From positions 734,501-798,500 of the forward strand of contig NZ_JASZYB010000002.1 of NCBI RefSeq assembly GCF_030317205.1: DNA of 64,000 nt, in the 5' to 3' direction. Positions 26,855-35,353 of this stretch are shown here, one piece after another; positions within the stretch are counted from its first letter, which is position 1, and the number at the start of each line of letters is the position of its first letter. Source of the stretch: Variovorax sp. J2L1-78 (GTDB lineage Bacteria > Pseudomonadota > Gammaproteobacteria > Burkholderiales > Burkholderiaceae_C). Both the position numbers and the translations under genes were made by a program. The notes below the pieces were generated by a model, which saw only the letters and a program-made list of their open reading frames with translations, ran no database searches and had not been told where the DNA came from.

Positions 26855-27802
26855 ATGAAGAAGCCCCCCGTCGTCGCGCTGCTGAGTTCGGCGATCCACA
26901 TGCAGTACCTGGCCGATGCGTTCGAGCAAGCCCAGCCGGGCATCGACGTGCGCCTGGGCGACGACCTCGGCGCGCTGGAAGACATCGACGTCGCCGTCTG
27001 CTGGTTCCCGCCCCACGGCCGGCTCGCGCAGTTCCCGAACCTGCAGCTGGTGCAGTCGCTGGCGGCTGGCGTCGACCACATCCTGGCCGACCCCGAGCTG
27101 CCGCGCCAGCTGCCGCTGTGCCGCATCGTCGACGACACGATGGCCGCGGGCATGAAGGCCTATGTGAGCTGGGCCGTGGTGCAGCACCACCGCGGCATGA
27201 AGGCGTATGTGGCCAGTTCGGACGCCGCGGAGTGGGAAGAGCAGCCCGTGGTCTCGCCGCGCCGGCACCGCGTGGGCATCGCCGGCCTCGGCACGCTGGG
27301 CCTGGCCTGCGCCGATGCACTGTCGACCATCGGCTACCAGGTGCGCGGCTGGAGCCGCAGCGCGAAGAGCGATCTGCCCGAAGGCGTGACCGGCTTCCAC
27401 GGTGCCGACCAGCTCGACGACTTCCTGTCGGGCTGCGACACGCTGGTGTGCCTGCTGCCGCTCACACCGCAGACGCAGGGCTTTCTCGATGCGGCGCTGT
27501 TCGCCAAGCTGCCGCGGGGCGCGCACCTGGTCAACGTCGGCCGTGGCGACCACCTGGTCGAAGCCGACCTGCTGCCCGCACTCGCGAGCGGTCAGCTCTC
27601 GGCCGCCACGCTCGACGCGTTTTCGGTCGAGCCGCTGCCGAAGGACCACCCCTTCTGGGGCCACCCGGACATCCTCGTCACGCCGCACATCGCGACGCGC
27701 ACCGACCGCCTCGTCATCGCCCAGCAGACGCTCGCCAACCTGGCCACCATTCGCCAGGGCGAACGCCCGCTCAACCAGATCGACCTGGAACGCGGCTACT
27801 GA
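26855..27802 (+). CDS. GhrA-like glyoxylate/hydroxypyruvate reductase (D-2-hydroxyacid dehydrogenase family)
   Basis: A 315-residue NAD(P)H-dependent reductase of the GhrA branch. The Rossmann motif is GIAGLGTLGLACADAL, followed by GWSRSAK, the catalytic Arg in LVNVGRGDHLVE, the Glu in FSVEPLPKDHPFWGHPD and the catalytic His in VTPHIATRT; it ends DLERGY like E. coli GhrA. Known members reduce glyoxylate, hydroxypyruvate or other 2-oxoacids. In this cluster it may dispose of a 2-oxo acid made by the following aminotransferase. It is separated from the ABC genes by 21 bases. Confidence 0.88.
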   Translation: MKKPPVVALLSSAIHMQYLADAFEQAQPGIDVRLGDDLGALEDIDVAVCWFPPHGRLAQFPNLQLVQSLAAGVDHILADPELPRQLPLCRIVDDTMAAGMKAYVSWAVVQHHRGMKAYVASSDAAEWEEQPVVSPRRHRVGIAGLGTLGLACADALSTIGYQVRGWSRSAKSDLPEGVTGFHGADQLDDFLSGCDTLVCLLPLTPQTQGFLDAALFAKLPRGAHLVNVGRGDHLVEADLLPALASGQLSAATLDAFSVEPLPKDHPFWGHPDILVTPHIATRTDRLVIAQQTLANLATIRQGERPLNQIDLERGY

Positions 27803-27836
27803 GCTGCCACCCGCCGATCACACAAGGAGACTCTCC

Positions 27837-29207
27837 ATGAACGCAAGCACCCACGCCGAGAACGCAGCGCACGACGTCGCGTCGCACCTGCACCCCTTCA
27901 CCAACCTCGCGACCCATCCGCAGGTCGGCCCGCTGGTCATCACGCGCGGCGACGGCATCTTCGTGGAAGACGACCAGGGCCGCCGTTACCTCGAAGCGAT
28001 GTCGGGCCTGTGGTGCGCGTCGCTGGGCTTCAGCAATGCCCGCCTGGCCAAGGCCGGCAGCGACGCGCTGCACGGCCTGCCGTACTACCACACGTTCAAC
28101 GGCCGCTCGAACCCGGCCGCCATCGCGCTGGCCGACAAGCTCATCGCGCTGGCCCCGGTGCCGATGTCGAAGGTCTTCTTCGCCAACAGCGGCTCCGAGG
28201 CCAACGACTCGGCCGTGAAGCTGGTCTGGTACTACCACAACGCCATCGGCAAGCCGGCCAAGAAGAAGATCATCGCGCGCAAGAACGCGTACCACGGCGT
28301 CACCGTCGCGGCCGCGAGCCTGAGCGGCCTGGTGCCGAACCACCGCGACTTCGACCTGCCGATCGACCGCATCCTGCATGTCGACTGCCCGCACCACTTC
28401 CGCTATGCCGAACCGGGCGAGACCGAGGAGGCTTTCGCGACCCGCCTGGCCGACAACCTCGAGAAGCGCATCCTCGAGGAAGGCCCCGACACCGTGGGCG
28501 CCTTCATCGCCGAGCCGGTGATGGGCGCGGGCGGCGTGCTGGTGCCGCCGGCCACCTACTTCGAGAAGGTGCAGAAGGTGCTCGCGAAGTACGACGTGCT
28601 GCTGATCGCCGACGAGGTGATCTGCGGTTATGGCCGCACCGGCGAGATGTTCGGTTCGACCACCTTCGGCCTCAAGCCCGACATCCTGACCAGCGCCAAG
28701 GCGCTGTCGTCGGGCTACGTGCCGATCTCGGCCGTGATGGTCAACGAGAAGGTGCATGCCGCCGTCGCCGCCAACAGCGGGAAGATCGGCACCTTCGGCC
28801 ACGGCTTCACCTATTCGGGCCACCCGGTGGCGTGCGCCATCGCGCTCGAGACGCTGAAGGTCTACGAGGACGAGAACATCCTCGCGCACGTGAAGTCGCT
28901 GGTGCCGCAGTTCCAGAAGGCGCTGCACGGCTACGAAGGCCGCAAGTACGTCGGCGAGGTGCGCGGCGTGGGCCTGATCGCGGCCATCGAGCTGTACGCC
29001 GACCCGGCCAAGCGCGTGTCCTTCGACCCCGCGAAGAAGGCCGGTGCCCGGCTGGCCGAGCTGGCGCTGGCGCAGGGCCTGATCGTGCGTGCCATGGGCG
29101 ACTCCATCGCCTTCTGCCCGGCGCTCATCACCACCGCCGCCGAGATGGACGAACTCTTCGTGCGCTTCGAGCGCGCCATGGCCATCTTCGAAGAGACCTT
29201 CGCATGA
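27837..29207 (+). CDS. Class III omega-aminotransferase (SpuC/putrescine-pyruvate type)
   Basis: A 456-residue PLP-dependent fold-type I aminotransferase. Landmarks: SGLWCASLGFSNARLAKAG, the NSGSEANDSAVKLVWYYHNA phosphate-binding region, Asp259 in LIADEVICGYGRTG and the Schiff-base Lys288 in TSAKALSSGY. This pattern fits pyruvate-dependent omega-transaminases acting on polyamines, beta-alanine or other terminal amines rather than GABA- or ornithine-type enzymes. A strong AAGGAGA lies upstream of the ATG. The next gene, a deacetylase, starts inside its stop codon (ATGA), so the deacetylated product is a natural amine donor for it. Confidence 0.9.
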   Translation: MNASTHAENAAHDVASHLHPFTNLATHPQVGPLVITRGDGIFVEDDQGRRYLEAMSGLWCASLGFSNARLAKAGSDALHGLPYYHTFNGRSNPAAIALADKLIALAPVPMSKVFFANSGSEANDSAVKLVWYYHNAIGKPAKKKIIARKNAYHGVTVAAASLSGLVPNHRDFDLPIDRILHVDCPHHFRYAEPGETEEAFATRLADNLEKRILEEGPDTVGAFIAEPVMGAGGVLVPPATYFEKVQKVLAKYDVLLIADEVICGYGRTGEMFGSTTFGLKPDILTSAKALSSGYVPISAVMVNEKVHAAVAANSGKIGTFGHGFTYSGHPVACAIALETLKVYEDENILAHVKSLVPQFQKALHGYEGRKYVGEVRGVGLIAAIELYADPAKRVSFDPAKKAGARLAELALAQGLIVRAMGDSIAFCPALITTAAEMDELFVRFERAMAIFEETFA

Positions 29208-30262
29208 AGGCCTTCTTCACCGACGACCAGCTGCTGCACGACCCGCAGCAGTACATGCGCGTCGGCCGCATCTGCAAGCCGACCGACCTGCCCAGCCGCG
29301 CGCATGCGCTGCGCGACGCGCTGGCCGGCCGCGGCATCGCGCTGGCCTCGCCGCCGGATGTGGGACGCGCGCCGCTCGAGGCGGTGCACAGCGCCGATTA
29401 CCTCGACTACCTCGAGACGGCTTATGCGCAGTGGCGCGAGCTGAAGGTCTTCGGGCTGGAGCCGGGCATCGAGGTGCTGCCCAATCTCTCGCCGTACTAC
29501 AACGGCGTGCCGGGCGTGGACCGCGCGCCGTGCCCGTCGCCCTCGCTCATCGCGCGCACCGGCTACTACATCAGCGACCTGTCGTGCCCGCTGGGGCCGC
29601 ACACCTGGCGGTCGGTCCTGCGCTCGGCGCACACGGCGGTGGCCGCGGCCGATGCGGTGCTGGCCGGCGACGACGTGGCCTACGCGCTGTGCCGGCCCTC
29701 GGGCCACCATGCGCACCGCGACCGCGCGGGCGGCTTCTGCTACATCAACAACAGCGCCATCGCGGCGCAGCGGCTGCGCCAGACGCACGGCCGCGTGGCG
29801 GTGCTCGACGTCGACGCCCACCATGGCGACGGCACGCAGAACATCTTCTATGCGCGCGGCGACGTGCTCACCGTGTCGACGCATGCCGACCCGGGCGGCT
29901 ACTACCCGTTCTACACCGGCTATGCGCACGAGCGCGGCGTCGGTGCGGGCGAGGGCTTCAACCTCAACCTGCCGTTGGCGCACGGCACGGGCAACGACGA
30001 GTTCCTCGACGCGGTCGACCGCGGCGTGGCGGCGTTGCGCGACTTCGCACCGGGTGCGCTGGTGCTGCCGCTGGGCTTCGACACCTACAAAGACGACCCC
30101 ATCAGCGTGCTGAAGCTCGACCTCGAGGCCTACCGCGCGCTCGGCGAGCGGATCGGTGCACTGCAGTTGCCGACCGTGGTGGTGCAGGAGGGCGGCTACA
30201 TGGTCGAGGCCATCGGCCCGGCGCTCGACCGCTTCGTGCAGGGCTTCCTGTCCACCCGATGA
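29204..30262 (+). CDS. Histone deacetylase superfamily protein, acetylpolyamine amidohydrolase-like, copy 1
   Basis: A 352-residue zinc hydrolase of the HDAC/acetylpolyamine amidohydrolase fold, close in length to the Mycoplana enzyme. Catalytic His pair H168-H169 (PSGHHAHRD), zinc ligands D204 and H206 in VLDVDAHHGDGT and D293 in LGFDTYKDD are all present, as is the YTGYAHERG loop typical of acetylpolyamine enzymes and the VVQEGGYMVE end. It should remove acetyl or other short acyl groups from a terminal amine. It overlaps the aminotransferase gene by four bases. A paralogue lies at 31963. Confidence 0.9.
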   Translation: MKAFFTDDQLLHDPQQYMRVGRICKPTDLPSRAHALRDALAGRGIALASPPDVGRAPLEAVHSADYLDYLETAYAQWRELKVFGLEPGIEVLPNLSPYYNGVPGVDRAPCPSPSLIARTGYYISDLSCPLGPHTWRSVLRSAHTAVAAADAVLAGDDVAYALCRPSGHHAHRDRAGGFCYINNSAIAAQRLRQTHGRVAVLDVDAHHGDGTQNIFYARGDVLTVSTHADPGGYYPFYTGYAHERGVGAGEGFNLNLPLAHGTGNDEFLDAVDRGVAALRDFAPGALVLPLGFDTYKDDPISVLKLDLEAYRALGERIGALQLPTVVVQEGGYMVEAIGPALDRFVQGFLSTR

Positions 30263-30272
30263 ACGTCACGGA

Positions 30273-31178
30273 ATGAGCGCCGCCATCGCCTCGCTGCGCC
30301 CGCCGGGCTCCCGAAGCGCGGGCGTCGCGATCTTCTTCTGCGCGCTGGTGGCCTTCGCGTCGTACGACGCGTTCTGCAAGTACATGCTGCAGTTCTATTC
30401 GGCGCCCTTCGTCAACGTGATGCGCTACTTCGCGGTCATCGGCATCGCCTTCGCGATGCTGCTGCACCACGGCGACCTGCGCATCTGGCGCGCGCCGCAG
30501 AAGCCGCTGCTGCTGCTGCGCGGCGTGATGCTGGCGACGGTGGCCACCTGCTTCATGACGGCACTGCTGTGGATGCCGCTGGCCGAGGCCACCGCCATCT
30601 ACTTCACCGCGCCGCTGCTGATGGTCGCGCTGTCGCCCTGGCTGCTGGGCGAGACGGTGCGGCGCAGCCGCTGGATCGCGGTGATCGTGGGCTTCGGCGG
30701 CATGCTGCTCATCGTGCGGCCCGGCGGCAACCTGCCGCTGCTGGGCACGGTGCTGATGGCCGTGTCGGCCGTCTGCTACGCGGTCTTCCAGCTGCTGACG
30801 CGGCGCCTGGCCGGCCACGTCGCGAGCCCCGTGCAGTACGCGTACACGGCGATCGTCTGCCTGGTGGTCACGGCGATCCCCGCGCCCTTCTTCTGGCCGA
30901 CGCAGCATGTGCCCGTCGGCGACGCGCTGCTGTTGCTGGCCGGCGGCGCCTGCAGCGGCGCGGCGCAATGGCTGCTGCTGGCCGCGTTCTCGCGGGTGGA
31001 GGCTTCGACGCTGGCGCCGCTCAACTACTTCCAGCTGCTGCTGGCGGTGCTGATCAGTTCCTTCTTCTTCCACCGACCGCCCGACACGCTGGCGATCGCC
31101 GGCATCGCGTTGATCATGTGCGCCGGCATGTACATCGCGCGCGCACGTCCGACGCCGCAGCGGGTCGCCATCGAATAA
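30273..31178 (+). CDS. DMT superfamily transporter (EamA domains)
   Basis: A 301-residue membrane protein with ten hydrophobic segments in two EamA repeats; the first contains SYDAFCKYMLQFYSAPFVNVMRY and the repeat junction ends with LLGETVRRSRWIAVIVGFGGMLLIV. DMT proteins of this kind export amino acids, amines or metabolites, or act as permeases. Placed between a deacetylase and the regulator, it may export an excess intermediate or take up a second substrate. It starts 10 bases after the deacetylase stop. Confidence 0.87.
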   Translation: MSAAIASLRPPGSRSAGVAIFFCALVAFASYDAFCKYMLQFYSAPFVNVMRYFAVIGIAFAMLLHHGDLRIWRAPQKPLLLLRGVMLATVATCFMTALLWMPLAEATAIYFTAPLLMVALSPWLLGETVRRSRWIAVIVGFGGMLLIVRPGGNLPLLGTVLMAVSAVCYAVFQLLTRRLAGHVASPVQYAYTAIVCLVVTAIPAPFFWPTQHVPVGDALLLLAGGACSGAAQWLLLAAFSRVEASTLAPLNYFQLLLAVLISSFFFHRPPDTLAIAGIALIMCAGMYIARARPTPQRVAIE

Positions 31179-31213
31179 GAACGGGCCACCGGCTCCAGCG
31201 AGACACACCTTCC

Positions 31214-31942
31214 ATGGCTCTTTCCACATCGTCCGACGCCACCTTCTTCGAATCCGTCGAGTCGACCGACCTCGTCGGGCTGGTCGAGGCCGAACTCACG
31301 CGTGCCATCGTCGAAGGCCACCTGCCGCCGGGCAGCCGCATCGTCGAGGCCGACATCGCGCGGCGTATGGGCATCAGCCGCGCACCGGTGCGCGAGGCGG
31401 CTCGCCGGCTGGAGCGGCAGGGCGTGCTGGTTTCGCGGCCGCGCCATGGCTTCGCGGTGCGCACGATCAGCGTGCAGGAGATCGACGACCTGTACGAGGT
31501 GCGCCTGAGCATCGAACTCACGTCCATCGAGCTGGCCTGCCGAAGGGCCGACGACGCGGGCCTCGCGCGCGTCAAGGCGCTGGTCGACACCATGGTGCGC
31601 GAGGCCGCGACGCAGGCGCAGGACGAACGCATCACGAGCGACCTGGAACTGCACACGCTGATCTGCGAACTCTCGGGCAATGCGCACCTGCGCCGCATCT
31701 ACCAGAACACACAGACCGAGCTGCGGATGATCATCGCGCTCATCGATGCGGTCTACCACGACCCGGCCACCGTGGCCTCGCTGCACTACCCCATCGTCGA
31801 CGCATTGATGAAGCGCGACGCCGAAGCGGCCAAGACGGCCATGCGCGTGCATCTCGAGGACGCGTGGCAAAACGTGCGCGCGCTGTTCGTGAAGCAGCAC
31901 GGCGCAGCCCCTGCGTTTCCCGCCACGCCATCCCCCGCCTGA
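31214..31942 (+). CDS. GntR family transcriptional regulator (FadR/FCD subfamily)
   Basis: A 242-residue regulator. The N-terminal winged helix runs through LTRAIVEGHLPPGSRIVEADIARRMGISRAPVREAARRLERQGVLVSRPRHGFAV. The C-terminal all-helical FCD domain has the metal-ligand pattern D..LH (SDLELHTLICELSGN) with a later His in MRVHLEDAW. FCD regulators usually repress catabolic operons and respond to organic acids or amines. It lies in the middle of the cluster on the same strand, so it is probably an autoregulated pathway-specific repressor. Confidence 0.9.
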   Translation: MALSTSSDATFFESVESTDLVGLVEAELTRAIVEGHLPPGSRIVEADIARRMGISRAPVREAARRLERQGVLVSRPRHGFAVRTISVQEIDDLYEVRLSIELTSIELACRRADDAGLARVKALVDTMVREAATQAQDERITSDLELHTLICELSGNAHLRRIYQNTQTELRMIIALIDAVYHDPATVASLHYPIVDALMKRDAEAAKTAMRVHLEDAWQNVRALFVKQHGAAPAFPATPSPA

Positions 31943-31962
31943 ACCGTTCAAGGACATCCGCG

Positions 31963-32991
31963 ATGAAAGTCGTCTACACCGACACCCACAAAGACCACGA
32001 CCCGCAACTCTTCATGGTGCGCGGCAAGCTCAAGCGCAGCAACGAGCAGCCCGAGCGCGCCTTCCGCCTGCTGAAGGCGGTGCAGGCCGAGGGCCACGAG
32101 GTCATTGCGGGCCAGGACTTCGGCCCCGCCCCGCGCGCGGCCATCCACACGCCCGAGTACCTGCGCTTCCTCGAAACGGCCCATGCACGGTGGCAGCTGC
32201 TGGACGACCCGTCGGACGAGGTCATGCCCAACATCCATCCCTTCCCCGGCCAGCCCTGCAGCTACCCGGAGAGCGTGGTCGGTCAGGCCGGCTTCCACAT
32301 GGGCGACAACGCGTGCTCGATCGGCGCGCACACGTGGCAAGCCGCCATCGCCTCTGCGAACATGGCCACGCACGCCGCGCAGCTGGTGCTCGACGGCGAG
32401 CGTGCCGCCTACGCGCTGTGCCGTCCGCCGGGCCACCATGCCTATGTCGACCGCGCCAACGGCTTCTGCTACCTCAACAACGTGGCGATCGCAGCGCAGC
32501 ATCTGCGCGCGGCGCACCCGCGCGTGGCGATCCTCGACATCGACGTGCACCACGGCAACGGCACACAGGGCATCTTCTACCGGCGCAGCGACGTGCTGAC
32601 GATTTCGCTGCACGGCGACCCGCGCAATTTCACGCCCTTCTTCACCGGCTACGCGCACGAGCGTGGCGAAGGCGAAGGCCTGGGCTACAACATTAACAAG
32701 CCGCTGGCGCTGGGCACCGACATCGACGGCTACCTGCCCGCGCTGCGCGACGCCTGCGACAGCATCCGCGCCTTCGCGCCCGGTGCGGTGGTGGTGGCAC
32801 TCGGCCTCGACGCACACGAGAAGGACCCGTACAAGGGCATGAAGATCACCACGCCCGGCTTCGAAGTGCTGCTGGCCGAGATCGCGCGCCTGGGCCTGCC
32901 GACCGTGCTGGTCCAGGAGGGCGGTTACCTGTCGGACGACCTCGGTCCCAACATCGCGAGCGCGTTGCGCGGCTTTGCGAGTGCTGCATGA
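31963..32991 (+). CDS. Histone deacetylase superfamily protein, acetylpolyamine amidohydrolase-like, copy 2
   Basis: A 342-residue paralogue of the protein at 29204. The catalytic His pair H158-H159 (PPGHHAYVD), D194 and H196 in ILDIDVHHGNGT and D283 in LGLDAHEKD are intact; the YTGYAHERG-type loop reads FFTGYAHERG. The N-terminus (VVYTDTHKDHDPQLFMVRGK) matches acetylpolyamine amidohydrolases more closely than copy 1. Its stop overlaps the kinase gene start by four bases, so it is coupled to the kinase/phospho-lyase branch, while copy 1 is coupled to the transaminase. Confidence 0.9.
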   Translation: MKVVYTDTHKDHDPQLFMVRGKLKRSNEQPERAFRLLKAVQAEGHEVIAGQDFGPAPRAAIHTPEYLRFLETAHARWQLLDDPSDEVMPNIHPFPGQPCSYPESVVGQAGFHMGDNACSIGAHTWQAAIASANMATHAAQLVLDGERAAYALCRPPGHHAYVDRANGFCYLNNVAIAAQHLRAAHPRVAILDIDVHHGNGTQGIFYRRSDVLTISLHGDPRNFTPFFTGYAHERGEGEGLGYNINKPLALGTDIDGYLPALRDACDSIRAFAPGAVVVALGLDAHEKDPYKGMKITTPGFEVLLAEIARLGLPTVLVQEGGYLSDDLGPNIASALRGFASAA

Positions 32992-34046
32992 GCCCGGCGA
33001 CTGAATTCGACGACGCGCAGGTGCTGAGCGAAGGCTCGCCCGAACTCGATGACGCCTGGGTGCGCGCGCTGGCGCAGGAGCGCTGGGGCATCGCCGGCGA
33101 AATGAAGCCGCTGACCGGCGAGCGCGACCGCAACTACCGGCTGGAGCGCGCCTCCGACGGCGCGCGCTTCATGCTGAAGATCTCGCACCCGGCCGAAACC
33201 CCGCTGGTCGCCGACTTCCAGACGCAGGCCTTGCTGCATCTGGCCAAGGCCGATCCCACGCTGCCGGTGCAGCGCATCGTGCCGACACTGGACGGCGCAC
33301 CCTCGATCGTGGTGGACCCGGGCGACGGCCTGCCGCGCGTCGCACGCGTCTTCACCTACCTGCCCGGCCTGCCGCTGCCCGAGGCGCCGCGCACGCCGCT
33401 GCAGCAGCAGAACCTGGCGCGCATGCTGGCGCGGCTCGACGTGGCGCTGGCCGGCTTCGACCACCCGGCCGGCGACCTGCCCCTGCCCTGGGACCTGCAG
33501 CGCGCTGAGAGCGTGCGCGGCCTGCTCGCGCACATCGCCGACGCCGACCGCCGCGCGCTCGCCACCGCGGCGCTCGACCGCTTCGAGCACGCGGCCCAGC
33601 CGGTGCTGCGCACGCTGCCCGCGCAGCCGATCCACAACGACTTCAACATCTACAACGTGCTGGTCGACCCGCAGGACACCGACCGCATCGCGGCCATCCT
33701 CGACTTCGGCGACATGGTGCGCGCGCCGTGCATCGACGACCTGGCCGTGGCCGCGGCCTACCAGATCGGCACCGACGATGCGCCCTTCGCGCACATCGTG
33801 CCCTTCGTCGCCGCGTACCACGCGGTCCGGCCACTGTTGGCGACCGAACTCGACCTGCTCTTCGCGTTGATCACGGCACGGCTGGTGATGGTGGTCGCCA
33901 TCAGCGGCTGGCGCGCCGCGCGCTATCCGGAGAACGCGGCCTACCTGCTGCGCAATAACCCGCTGTCGTGGGCGCGGCTGCAGGCCTGCGAACGCGTCGG
34001 CAACGCCGATGCCACGGCCGCCTTCCGCAGCGCCTGCGGTCTCTGA
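32988..34046 (+). CDS. Amino-alcohol kinase, hydroxylysine-kinase-like (APH/choline kinase fold)
   Basis: A 352-residue aminoglycoside-phosphotransferase-fold kinase. Lys64 in FMLKISH is the likely ATP-binding lysine; the catalytic loop is H216-N-D218-F-N-I-Y-N223 (PIHNDFNIYNVLVD) and the metal-binding Asp is D239 in ILDFGD. The overall layout, with RNYRLERASDGARFMLKISH and an RVFTYLPGLPL hinge, fits the branch of human AGPHD1 (5-hydroxylysine kinase) and homoserine-kinase-II-like proteins. Known biology: in animals this kinase works with an AGXT2L2 phospho-lyase, and the next gene here is of exactly that lyase family. I infer phosphorylation of an amino-alcohol hydroxyl. ATGA overlap with the deacetylase. 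Confidence 0.8.
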   Translation: MSPATEFDDAQVLSEGSPELDDAWVRALAQERWGIAGEMKPLTGERDRNYRLERASDGARFMLKISHPAETPLVADFQTQALLHLAKADPTLPVQRIVPTLDGAPSIVVDPGDGLPRVARVFTYLPGLPLPEAPRTPLQQQNLARMLARLDVALAGFDHPAGDLPLPWDLQRAESVRGLLAHIADADRRALATAALDRFEHAAQPVLRTLPAQPIHNDFNIYNVLVDPQDTDRIAAILDFGDMVRAPCIDDLAVAAAYQIGTDDAPFAHIVPFVAAYHAVRPLLATELDLLFALITARLVMVVAISGWRAARYPENAAYLLRNNPLSWARLQACERVGNADATAAFRSACGL

Positions 34047-34060
34047 ATCGAAAGCATCCC

Positions 34061-35344
34061 ATGTCCGCCCTTCCTGCCGACACCCAGGCCCTGATGGAAC
34101 GCCGCGCCCGTGTGCTCGGCCCGGCCTACCGCCTGTTCTACGAGACGCCGCTGCACCCGGTGCGCGGCGACGGCGTGTGGCTGCACGACGGCGACGGCAA
34201 ACGCTACCTCGACGCCTACAACAACGTGGCCTCGGTCGGCCACTGCCATCCGCATGTGGTCGAGGCCATCGCGCGGCAGGCGAGCATCCTCAACACGCAC
34301 ACGCGCTACCTGCACGAAGGCGTGCTCGACTATGCCGAGCGCCTGCTCGCGACCATGCCGCAGGAACTTGCGCATGCGATGTTCACCTGCACGGGCAGCG
34401 AGGCGAACGACCTCGCGATGCGCATCGCCAGGGCGCATACCAAGGCCGAAGGCCTGATCGTTACGCGCTTCGCGTACCACGGCGTGACCGCATCGATCGC
34501 CGAGGCCTCGCCGTCGCTCGGGAAGTTCGTGCAGCTGGGGGCCAGCGTGCGCACCGTGCCCGCACCCGACAGCTACCGCATCGCGCCTTCCGACATGGGT
34601 CGCGCCTTCGCGGCCGGCGTGCGCGAAGCCATCGCCGACCTGAAGGCCCACGGCATGCGCCCCGCCGCGCTGCTGGTCGACACATCCTTCTCGAGCGACG
34701 GCATCTTCACCGACCCACCGGGCTTCCTGCAGGACGCGGTCGAGGCGGTGCGCGAGGCCGGCGGTGTCTTCATCGCCGACGAGGTGCAGGCCGGGTTGGG
34801 CCGCACGGGCGATGCGATGTGGGGCTTCCAGCGCCACGGCGTGGTGCCCGACATCGTCACCATGGGCAAGCCGCTGGGGGCCGGCCACCCGCTCGCCGGC
34901 ATCGCGATCCGCCCCGAGGTGCTGGCCGCCTTCGGCCGCGAGTGCCGCTACTTCAACACCTTCGGCGGCAACCCGGTGTCGATGGCCGCCGGCATGGCGG
35001 TGCTCGACGTGGTCGAGCGCGAAGGCCTGGTCGCGAATGCGCAGCGCGTCGGCGCCTACCTGCGTGGGCGACTCACGCAGCTCGTGGACCGCCACGCGCT
35101 GATCGGCGACGTGCGCGGCGCCGGCTTCTTCGTCGGCGTCGAGATGGTGAGCGACCGCCCCGCGCGCACGCCGGCCACGGCCGAGACGGCGCGCATCGTC
35201 AATGCGATGCGCGAACGGGGCGTGCTGTTCAGCGCCACGGGCGAGCAGGCGAACATCCTGAAGATCCGGCCGCCGCTGGTGTTCGACCAAACCCATGCCG
35301 ACCTCCTGGTCGAGACGCTGGACAGCGTGCTCGCTGCGCTGTAA
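34061..35344 (+). CDS. PLP-dependent phospho-lyase-like class III enzyme (ethanolamine-phosphate / phosphohydroxylysine lyase family)
   Basis: A 427-residue fold-type I PLP protein. The stretch YLDAYNNVASVGHCHPHVVE, TRYLHEGVLDYAERL, TGSEANDLAMRIARAHT, the Asp240 in FIADEVQAG, Schiff-base Lys270 in IVTMGKPLGAGHPLAG, EYFNTFGGNPVS-like YFNTFGGNPVSMAAGMAVLD and the C-terminal RTPATAETARIVN and NILKIRPPLVF follow the human ETNPPL (AGXT2L1) and PHYKPL (AGXT2L2) pattern, as recalled. Those enzymes do not transaminate: they eliminate ammonia and phosphate from a phosphorylated vicinal amino alcohol to give an aldehyde. Being next to the matching kinase supports a lyase role; an ordinary aminotransferase remains possible. 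Confidence 0.82.
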   Translation: MSALPADTQALMERRARVLGPAYRLFYETPLHPVRGDGVWLHDGDGKRYLDAYNNVASVGHCHPHVVEAIARQASILNTHTRYLHEGVLDYAERLLATMPQELAHAMFTCTGSEANDLAMRIARAHTKAEGLIVTRFAYHGVTASIAEASPSLGKFVQLGASVRTVPAPDSYRIAPSDMGRAFAAGVREAIADLKAHGMRPAALLVDTSFSSDGIFTDPPGFLQDAVEAVREAGGVFIADEVQAGLGRTGDAMWGFQRHGVVPDIVTMGKPLGAGHPLAGIAIRPEVLAAFGRECRYFNTFGGNPVSMAAGMAVLDVVEREGLVANAQRVGAYLRGRLTQLVDRHALIGDVRGAGFFVGVEMVSDRPARTPATAETARIVNAMRERGVLFSATGEQANILKIRPPLVFDQTHADLLVETLDSVLAAL

Positions 35345-35353
35345 ACCGCGACC

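Noticed and set aside
27837..35344. Calling both class III PLP enzymes of the cluster ordinary aminotransferases
   Set aside because: The first fits omega-transaminases, but the second follows the phospho-lyase pattern and lies next to the matching kinase, so the same label for both would hide a likely difference.
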